From NCBI RefSeq assembly GCF_024713975.1, contig NC_091109.1, forward strand, positions 18,611,260-18,675,259: 64,000 bases of DNA. The letters run 5' to 3'. This document shows, one piece after another, positions 23,737 to 64,000 of the stretch. The stretch comes from Paralichthys olivaceus. Lineage: Eukaryota; Chordata; Actinopteri; Pleuronectiformes; Paralichthyidae. Under the pieces are notes generated by a model. That model searched no databases. It saw only the letters and a program-made list of their open reading frames with translations, and had not been told where the DNA came from. The first letter of the stretch is position 1. Every line of letters begins with the position of its first letter. The position numbers were made by a program, and so were the translations under genes.

Positions 23737-25895
23737 AGCTCAGCTGTTCACTGTGGACAGATCCGATCCAACAGTTATAATTAGAAGAGGAAGATGAGTG
23801 TGGATGAATCTGGATCTTTGAGGTCACCCTGTTTGTTTGTTCTCTGGAGAGAGGCGAGGATCTGTTTTTAAAGATCCGGTCCACATGTACATTTGATCAT
23901 ACTTGGAACATTGACTGTTGTTGAGCATGAAATGATCGCCCTCGTGAGGTATTATCTTCCTGTGTGCAGACGGTAAATGGTTTTCTGGTTTGTTTGTTGT
24001 CCTCGCGTGGTCCGCAGGCTCCTGCTGCTCCGCTCGGCCGCGTCCTTGACGACCAGGTCTCTCTGCGCAGGGGGGGTGTTGAAGCAGGGCAGAGCGCCGG
24101 ACATGGCTGAGGGTAAGATGCCCGTTTGACTGACCCACGGCCTGGTTCAAACTCTCACCAGGTTTCTGATAGCACAGTTTTTTCTTGTCTGATGTCCTGA
24201 TGACCTTCAGAGTGAAAAGAACGAGGAAATGATTGTTCATTATTCTTCCAAACATTTAATTTGATCACCTTCAACTCAGAATCCAACAAGTGATCGAAAC
24301 ATTTCTTTAATTCTCTTCTTCATTTTGCACAGCTTGTGTGTGTCCTGCGTTTGTTGTGGTGTTTATCACAGTTTCTCTCAGACAGCTTTGGATTCCTGAT
24401 CAACAGCATAATGTTTCTTTGTCTATGAATGTGACGTGTAAAATGTAAACCTGCAGCCAGGTGTCTCGTGTGATCTCTGGTAAAATGGTGCCATATTTAA
24501 TGTCTTTGTGAATAAATCCCTAACCTCTCTCCTCGTCACCCCACATCTAATTTAATCCTGTTTGTTTCTCCGCAGGAAATCCACTCTTACACGTGTCGAA
24601 TGGTGTGTGTTGGTAAACTCAGACAAATCTTAACCATCTGTGAATCTGCTTCTTGTCCTATTACTTTATTCAGGAATGTCTGTCTTTCTGTCCGTCCGTC
24701 CGTCCGTCCTTTGATTTCCTTGACAATCGCTCATCCAGTTGACTTCAAACCAGCAGTGTTGACTGTGACGTGTTAAGGTGATGAGCGGTTCTCGAGACCT
24801 TGTTCCTCGCTGCCCCACATTAAGCTTCACCTGCTGTGATGTCACTGGCTGTCGTCGTCATTATCTTGCATGTTTCTCCACTGACTGAGCGTCCATTTTC
24901 TTTTTCCTGCAGCCCACCTTGTTTCACTGTGCACCAGGTCTGACTCTTGGACTAACGCTCTCTTCCTGCTCCACAGTGGAACTGATCTCTGATCTCTCCC
25001 TGCAGCCTTAGTTGGTGACGTCTGTTTTCTTCCTCTGTACCACTGAGCTTCATCATTTTGTTGCAGCTGGTTCCGTCTGTGTTGTTTTATGTCGTCTCGC
25101 TCTTTGGGCCTCAGTTTGCTGAAGCCTTCAGACAAGGCTAAATTAAATGTGTTTACTTCAAATCCAAACACAGTCTGTTTGTGTCTGACGGCTGTCAAAG
25201 CACTCAGTGTTATTCATGGAACTTGTGGCGGAGACAGTATGAAACATACAGCCTTTCACCACATCACCAAACACAGAAAATCAACACATGCACAAGTTCT
25301 GACTGACTCTTCTGTGGTTTTCAGTGCGGAACAGGCTGAGAGAGATCGTAGGAGCTTCCACCAACTGGAGGTACTGAACCAAAACCACGATTTCCAGATT
25401 TTGTTTATATCTTCATGGAGGTTATGTTTTCACCTGTTGTTTGATTGATTCTGAGCAGCGTCACACAAAATCATCTCAGACTGAATCACTGTTATTAATT
25501 AATTCTATATTTGAGAAGAAATAGAAAAGTAACATTTTAATAAGATAAGAGGTACTTTCCACTTTATTTACAAACTTGGAATATTCATGTATATTAGTGT
25601 TTAAGATTTTTACATATGTTACTGTTAATCTTAAAATTTCAATATTTTTCACACATTGCCAGCGAGTGTATCTTTAAGGTTTTTATATTATAGGTAATAC
25701 GGTTTCTAATCACCTCCACAGTGACCACCAGCACGCCATGGCGGAGCGAGTGTCGCTGTCCTCCATGTTGGCAAAGTCTCAGCAGGACCTTCCAGCAAAG
25801 ACCATGAAGGACAGCTACCTGGAGGTTCACCTGCCTCTGGGCTCCGAGCCACAGCTCCGAGAGAAGTACCTGACCTTCCACAACACTGTCAGGTA

Positions 25896-25927
<32 letters not shown>

Positions 25928-28743
25928 AATTACCATGAGAGGAGTTTCTTGTCTCTAAATCATCGTCTGTCTTTTCTCAGGTTTGGTAGAATCCTGGAGG
26001 ACTTGGACAGTTTAGCAGGTGTCATATTATACATGAAGAATACTGTTTATATATTATATATTATTATAATATCATTATATGTCACTCAATCAGACACCAG
26101 AACATTTTCTTTCCTGTCTCTCTCCTCAGTTCTCATATCTTACTCCCACACCTACAACCCGGTACTGAAGAGGTCTCCACTGTCTATCGTCACAGCTCTG
26201 GTGGACAAAATAGGTAAGAGTCCCATTTAGTGTCCCACCACAGTTTGTTAAGTTTGGTCCTGGTTGTTGGTTTGGCCCTCAGTTGTCCGCTGGGCTCCCC
26301 TAAAGATTCATTTCAGTCTTTATTAATCTGCCAGTTATTCTCTGGTCTCTAAACTGTCAGAATATAGTGGAAAGAAAGACAAAGCGAAGACCAACATCCA
26401 AACCGCACAGATATTCAGTTTAACATGATAGAAAGAAAACCATTGAACACTCTCACTGACAGACTTGAACCTTTCTGTCATGTTTCCTTAGAAAAAGACC
26501 AAAGCAAATGATCAAGGATTGATTGATGGTTTTAGCCTCGATAACCCTTTAACCTTTCAAAATCAAAACTGTTTATTGAAGAAGTCAAAGTTGTCTCTGT
26601 GGTTCCATGTTAAAGAGTTTTTCATGTCTTTTTTTATCTGTTGGTCAGACATGAGGCAGCACGTCATCTATCCTGACTGCGACATCAAGTTCACTGGTCA
26701 TGTGACCTGGGTGGGGAAGACGTCTATTGAAGCCAAGATGCACATGTCACAGGTGGACACCTTTAACCTGTCTGCACCACAGACGTATAAAGACATAAGA
26801 ATATGTCCTGTAAAGTGACTCTGTCTCTTCCTCCAGTACCATGATGGAGCTTATTCCCCAGTTCTGGACGCCACGTTTGTCATGGTGGCTCGTGACCCAG
26901 AGAACAAGAGGTAAGACCCTCGGATCCGCCTCCGGATAAAACTCGTCATCCTCTTACCAAACTTTTCAGAAACATCTCAGAGACAATCTGACTAAATCAT
27001 TTTCTGGGGTGAGAACACAACAAAACAAACCTTCAGACTTGTTCCGCCCTCCACTCACGTTCTCTGTGCTTCACTTCAGGGCAGCGTTTGTGAATCCACT
27101 GAAGCCTGCGGGGACAGAGGAGGACATGATCATCAAGGAAGGAGAAGGTGTGCTGAGATTTCATTACTTTTGAGAAAATGATATGATGAACTTTTCTGTC
27201 CCTCTTTTCTCTGAATTGTTTGTTTGTGCTTCCCAGCTAATAAATCCCGCCGCGTCGAGCTGAGCACAGCATCGCTGCTGAAGGTTGCTCCCACAGATGA
27301 GGAGAGGAAGATCGTGCACAGTCTGTTCCTCAACACCCTGGACACAAAGTACGGCTGAGGTTCAATGACTTTATACATACGCTCCGCAACATTCCCTTTA
27401 GGTTCCTTCTGAAGAGCCATGACCAACACGAGGGTATTTAGAAACGAGTGGAATTGAGTCAGAATGAAGAATCTTATTTGTTTGAAATGTGTGATTATAT
27501 TTTAGATGTATGTTTTCTGTGCGTCTCCTCCTGCAGGACGGTCAGTTTCAGAGGCAGAGTTCTGCCTCCGAACTCCATGTGGATGGAAGACGCCAAACTC
27601 AAAGGACTGGAGATCTGCCACCCTCAGGTGAGAGGAAGGATCGGCTGGAAAATAAAGACGGAGGTAGACAGTCTGAGGCTTGATGCTTCTACACTGATGT
27701 TACATTTAAGATGTGAATCTATCACACACGAGTCTCAAAGGTTTCCTCCAAGGCAACTTCTTCATTTGACGACACAGACAGAAACAACAGTTGTCTTTGA
27801 GGAAATGGCACAGAACTGATTCAACAACTTCTGGAGTGTCAGTGTCTTTTATCTGAAGACTTTGAAGAATGTCGTCATCTGGTTTATCCGTAATCAAAAT
27901 AGCCGTTAGCTGCAGATGTTCTCTTCATCTTTTAAAATGGTAAAGACCTGTCGTTGACTTCGTGTCAGTAACTCCTGGTTGTTTACATTCTAAACAGGTC
28001 GTGGAGCTTAAACATGTAATTTTCTGTTTTTTTGATTTTTGCAGGAGAGGAACATCTTCAACAGGATATTCGGAGGTTTTCTGATGAGAAAAGCGTACGA
28101 GCTGGGCTGGGCCAACGCCTGCTCCTACGGGTGAGGGAACAGTAATCATGTTTGATTTTTAGAAAGATAATCAGAGGATGTTTGTTTGGTGCTAATTGAC
28201 AAACCAAGTGACATCATCTCTCCTGCTGTGCTGCAGAGGATGTCGACCACGTCTGGTGGCTGTTGACGATATCCTGTTCCAGAAACCTGTGGAGATCGGC
28301 TCTTTGCTGCTGCTCTCATCACAGGTTGGAGAGAGAGAGTGTGTGTGTGTCTGTGTGTGTTTCTGTCAGGCAGTAATTGTTAACACCAGCAGCGTGTGTG
28401 TGTTTCAGGTGTGTTACACACAGGGGAAGTACATCCAGGTCAGAGTTCACAGCGAGGTGTTCGACCCACTCACCCGCCAGCACAACACCACCAACGTCTT
28501 CCACTTCACCTTTGTTTCAGACCGTGACGTCCCCAGCATCATCCCCAAGACATACGGAGGTAAACACACGCAACTCAAACACATCATATACATGGAGAAA
28601 ATCAAATGATGAAAAGTACTGTTGGAAAAGTTGTTTCTGATCCGTGTGTCTTTCATCAGAAGCTGAAGTTTTCTTTTTGTCTGACAGAGTCGATGTTGTA
28701 CCTGGACGGAAAGAGACACTTTAACCAAACAGTGGAGGGCTGA
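23183..28743 (+). CDS. acot9: Acyl-CoA thioesterase 9, mitochondrial
   Basis: Hydrolyses acyl-CoA to free acid and CoA in mitochondria. Exons: 23183-23196, 24018-24112, 24576-24602, 25325-25370, 25722-25892, 25981-26018, 26130-26213, 26649-26752, 26837-26910, 27080-27147, 27237-27348, 27537-27627, 28045-28130, 28237-28324, 28409-28559, 28688-28743. All are GT-AG with matching phases, giving 434 aa (human: 439). The N-terminus is Leu/Arg-rich without acids (MISPRLLLLRSAAS), typical of a matrix-targeting peptide. Conserved blocks: VRNRLREIVGASTNW (46-60), MKDSYLEV, LTFHNTVRFGRILEDLDSLA (about 110-130). The first hot-dog domain spans about 120-215 (SPLSIVTALVDKI, SGHV-like TGHVTWVGKTS). The second spans about 285-415 (ERNIFNRIFGGFLMRKAYEL, VAVDDILFQKPVEIGSLL). 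The 27 nt exon 3 is the least certain piece but keeps phase. Exon 1 encodes under five residues. Confidence 0.94.
23213..23260 (+). promoter_or_regulatory. GCTAAC/GTTAGC cluster in acot9 intron 1
   Basis: GCTAAC, GTTAGC and GCTAAC within 42 bp, 17 bp after the exon 1 donor. Confidence 0.4.
23420..23485. repeat. 19 bp tandem repeat in acot9 intron 1
   Basis: Three copies of GAGATACAAGTACAACCAT. Confidence 0.8.
23656..23735. repeat. (TG)n microsatellite
   Basis: About 80 bp of TG in acot9 intron 1. Confidence 0.95.
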
Positions 28744-29299
28744 GAGATCACGCTCAGAACGTCCTGCCAAAGCCTTTCAGCGTCTGACACAGTGTGTGTA
28801 CGAGTGTGTAAGAGTGTGTGTGTGTGTGTGTGTGTATGCAGATAGTTCAGTGTACTTCAGTCATACTTATATTACGCCCTGCTCATTTATTTTTCACAAC
28901 CCACACGGTCACTGCATCTGATTCCTTTTACATTCTTTGCTCTGGTGGTTTTACAGTTCTGGTTGTTTGAAGCACAGCAGCTTTTTGAAATGATTTTTTT
29001 TACTCTTTGTGTCACAGTTGTAAGAGTTTTGTGTCACGACCAGTGAGAGTTTACAGTTCCTCAGCAGGAGAACTCGAAGCAGACGTTGAGCTTCCTGACA
29101 TTGTTGTAACCTCATATATTCTCTACGTGCATGGCTTTATTACAATATGTTATTTTATCTTCCACTGTATAACTCTATAAAACTCCCTTACTCTGCTTTT
29201 TTTTATATGGAATGAGGAGCTTGATCCTGAATGTGATGTGTCAGATTGCTGCGAGAGGAATGTTGTCATCATATTCTTTGCCTTACGTTACACAAATAC

Positions 29300-29305
29300 A
29301 ATAAA
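29300..29305 (+). terminator. acot9 poly(A) signal
   Basis: AATAAA about 560 nt after the acot9 stop codon, followed by T/GT-rich sequence (TTTGTTGTTGTG). Confidence 0.6.
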
Positions 29306-29309
29306 TACA

Positions 29310-29880
29310 TTTTTATTTATCCTGACTTTGTTGTTGTGTGTTTTGTTGTATTATTTATTTATTTATTACTCATTATATTATTACTTCTCACTGCAACAGA
29401 CCAGCACTGATCCAACCTTGTCGTAAAAAGATTTTTATATTTGGAAATAAAATACATTTTCACACACATGAACACACATATAAGTTAATAAATGTTGATT
29501 AAAAATATGTAAATAAAATGAGCAGAGCATATTTATTGAAATGTATCTATAAAAACTATTTGGTTAATGTAGGAATAAATATTAATAACCGTAATTTAAT
29601 AATGAAACAATAAAGAAATGAAGGAATGATTCACAAATGAATTGAGTATGGCAATAGATGAAGAATATTTAAATACACGCAGGAATAATTATTTAAGAAA
29701 TGAAACTAAAATGATGTATAAATACATATATGAAGACAATATATAGATATTATAGGGAAGTAAATGATATAATAAATGAAGATTCAGAACTTTAATATGT
29801 TTCAGATTCACTCTTGGCTTGGATCACGTCCTCTTTTAATCTCTAACAGCTGTAAAAACTTTTTCATTTAAATGGGAGCG
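29310..29880. other. acot9-pdha1 spacer
   Basis: Very AT-rich with many ATTTA and AATAAA-like words. No gene or defined repeat is seen. Confidence 0.5.
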
Positions 29881-29881
29881 C

Positions 29882-29888
29882 TATAAAA
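29882..29888 (+). promoter_or_regulatory. pdha1 TATA box
   Basis: TATAAAA 124 nt upstream of the pdha1 start codon, predicting a start site near 29912. Confidence 0.55.
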
Positions 29889-30011
29889 GCTTGGCGGAAC
29901 CAAAGCTCTGCTGAGCCCGTGCTCCCCGGACCCATTTCCCGGACGGACCCCAACAAGGTATTTAGCAGCCCGCAGCAGCTGCTCATTAATCCTCGGTCCT
30001 CGCTCAGTAGC

Positions 30012-35404
<5,393 letters not shown>

Positions 35405-36269
35405 ACCCTCACAAACAGTCCGACCTTCAGGGGAAGAACGTCCTCCCAGTGCTGAACAAGGCACTGCTCAGAAACGTTCAGCACCTCCTCCCTCCACCTT
35501 TTAGATCTCAGCATTCCGCACCTTAATGGGACTATGACCCGAAACCTCAGTGTTATTTATTTTCTGTTTTACATAGAAATATTTAAGATTTATTGTTTGT
35601 TCTGATCGGTCTGTGTTTTACCATCAGAGTTTGACAGATGTATTTAGTGCACTGTGTGTACTTTTAAAGGTGACTACACAGGTTTAAAGTACTGCCGGAC
35701 TAGTATACGCACAAACGTTACGCTTTACATTTTGAACTTTAGTTTTCTCAGTGTGGTATATCTGTTACATATTTCCTCTGTGTTTATCCAGCGTCTTTAG
35801 CTTTTAAATGTTCAGAAACAAATCTAATACTCTTAGTTTGTGAAAACATGTTTTTAAAAAACACACAGGACAAGAAGAGCCATGAGTTTCAAGATTTATG
35901 TATTTTTTTGAGTTGAAGGAGTTTTAGGACAATTAAGATTATTGTTGAGCACTGATGTCAGCCTGTATTTCTCCTCTTATATGCACTACAATATATTTTA
36001 TTCTTTCCAGTTTGCAGGACATGAGTTGTAAGAGTCTGTTGTTTGATGACCTGAGTCTTTCCTCTGTGTAAAGAAAAGCACTTGATGCCAGTAGATGATA
36101 TTTATGTTACACTTTATTTTGGGGGGAATGTGACGGTTTAAAAACGAAGAAAATGTATAATCTTTCTCGTTTCAAGTTCCTCACAGTGTGTATTCTAACC
36201 ATGAACAGATATAAAGCTTTACTTGACCATGTATGGGTTTGATGAACTGAAACACTGTCGACACTGTAA

Positions 36270-36275
36270 AATAAA
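36270..36275 (+). terminator. pdha1 poly(A) signal
   Basis: AATAAA about 870 nt after the stop codon. Further AATAAA words at 36437-36446 are alternatives. Confidence 0.5.
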
Positions 36276-36449
36276 CAGAGAAGGTGACTCTGGTCTCTCT
36301 AATTTCTCGTGTACATATTAATATCAGTAATAAATGAACTAAATGGTGCTCTTGAATCTTCACCTATTTATGTACAGCTGACATATTGAGATATTACTAT
36401 AAGAAGTAATACAGTTGAGCTAATGACGCAATATTTAATAAATAAAGAC

Positions 36450-37000
36450 GACACTTGATGCTGAAGGAACAAATGAACCCTCGGAGTTGTGTTTTCTTCC
36501 CTCAGCCACTAGAGTTCAGCAGCAGACTGAGGAGTCCTCATGTCCTCGTGGAGCAGAGCAGCGTCTGAACCAACCAGAGGAACAAGTCTGCTATAATTAA
36601 CTATGAACCGCTGATGAAACTCACCATGTTGTGTTTAGGCTGTTTTTGTCATTTCACACAGATTTGTGTTAATTGTTGGTCTGTTTTAAATGATTTCACG
36701 TGGCCCTGTGGTTGCAGGTACTCTTGTCTCTTATTTGTTCCTCATATTGGTCATTTGTGTGTTTTTGTGGTTGATTGGCAGTTTGTGGTTGACTGACATC
36801 TCCATGAATGACTCTCAGACTCCTCTGTCTCCGTGAGGTCATCTTTGCCTGTCATCTCTTTGTAGATGCTGATTTTCTCTTTGATGTTCACACACATCGA
36901 AAGATGGATGAAACACAACAACACGTCGAGTTGATCCATTTGTCACGTGATGATTTGAATCTGATTTAAATTCAGAATAAAGTTTATCTGAGGGCGCCGC
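36450..37000. other. pdha1-rps6ka3 spacer
   Basis: No gene or named repeat is seen. The GC content rises sharply after about 36990, where the rps6ka3 promoter begins. Confidence 0.5.
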
Positions 37001-37004
37001 CTCC

Positions 37005-37070
37005 TGACGTGACGCAGGCGTGACGTAGCAGTCTGACGGACAGGTAAACCGACACCGGCCGCCATATTGG
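37005..37070 (+). promoter_or_regulatory. rps6ka3 promoter: CRE-like sites and YY1-type motif
   Basis: TGACGTGACGC lies at 37005-37015 and a second TGACGT at 37021-37026. GGCCGCCATATTGG (YY1-type) is at 37057-37070. All lie 315-380 bp upstream of the start codon. A GT-repeat tract (about 37092-37131) and a GC-rich leader rich in CGGCTCG follow. Confidence 0.5.
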
Positions 37071-37384
37071 GAAACAACGGAAGTGCGTGCGTGTGCGTGT
37101 GTGTGTGTGCGTGTGTGTGTGTGTGTGTGTGTCTCCTCCTCCTCTCTGGAGGAAGGGGCGGTCTGAGCGCCACAGCAGATCCGGAATTAGAGTTCGCTCG
37201 CTCGGCTCCGCTCGGCTCGGTCGCTCGGTCGGTTGTCGGGCTCCTGGTTCGGTTCCAGCCTCCAGACTCGGACAGACATTTTCCAAAAGAAGCAGAAGGA
37301 GAAGAAGAGTTTGTGGACAAAGTGTCGTGAGACGGAGGGAGGAGCCGCCGGAGTCCAGAGGAGGAAAAGTAGAAGGAGGAGAAG

Positions 37385-63745
<26,361 letters not shown>

Positions 63746-64000
63746 GTACGTCTCCGTGTGTGTGTGAGTGAGTTTGTAAGTGTGGGTTTCCTCTCCACTC
63801 AGATCTGCGTAATGTGTGTTTGAGAGCCCGTTGCCATGGAGACGGCCCTCCTCACTCTTAATATGGACGTCTTTATGAATGGACCACTGCTCAGAGTGTG
63901 TGTTTGTGTTTACGTTAATCTACACAAGAAAATAGAGCTAACCCAAAAAAACTAACACACACACACACACACAAAACTCTCTTTGATACCCGTCTATACT

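Overview
The window is vertebrate nuclear DNA, almost certainly from a spiny-rayed (percomorph) teleost fish. The evidence is short GT-AG introns, many long (CA)n/(TG)n tracts, dispersed repeats of the type common in percomorphs, and protein sequences closest to vertebrate families. Exons were assigned by reading splice sites, checking that phases join, and comparing the translations with remembered human proteins. No database search was run.

Layout, left to right. (1) A complete GALNT17/WBSCR17-like glycosyltransferase gene on the minus strand (3302-9003, 11 coding exons, 597 aa), with a ~628 bp foldback transposon in intron 1. (2) A repeat-rich spacer (9-12 kb) holding a broken duplicate of apoo exon 7 and one of two 476 bp twin repeats. 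(3) apoo (plus strand, 9 exons, 222 aa), a MICOS subunit of the mitochondrial inner membrane. (4) sat1 (minus strand, 6 exons, 171 aa), the polyamine acetyltransferase. (5) acot9 (plus strand, 16 exons, 434 aa), a mitochondrial acyl-CoA thioesterase. (6) pdha1 (plus strand, 11 core exons, 393 aa, plus two candidate in-frame extra exons), the E1-alpha subunit of pyruvate dehydrogenase. (7) The 5' part of rps6ka3 (RSK2 kinase), which starts at 37385 and runs off the right edge. Its 26 kb of introns hold microsatellites, two candidate further first exons, a candidate acidic exon 2, and two unrecognised candidate genes on the opposite strand.

apoo, sat1, acot9, pdha1 and rps6ka3 all have human orthologues on Xp22, so this is a conserved but locally rearranged X-type block. 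The GALNT17-like gene (human 7q11) is foreign to it. Three of the genes act in mitochondria (apoo: cristae; acot9: acyl-CoA; pdha1: pyruvate oxidation). They are separate transcription units, with no operon-like organisation. sat1 and acot9 are divergent; apoo and sat1 are convergent.

Cross-gene signals: an identical 11-mer, TGACGTGACGC, lies near the 5' ends of apoo, sat1 and rps6ka3. Clusters of GCTAAC/GTTAGC/GCTAGC lie in the first intron of apoo, sat1, acot9 and pdha1.
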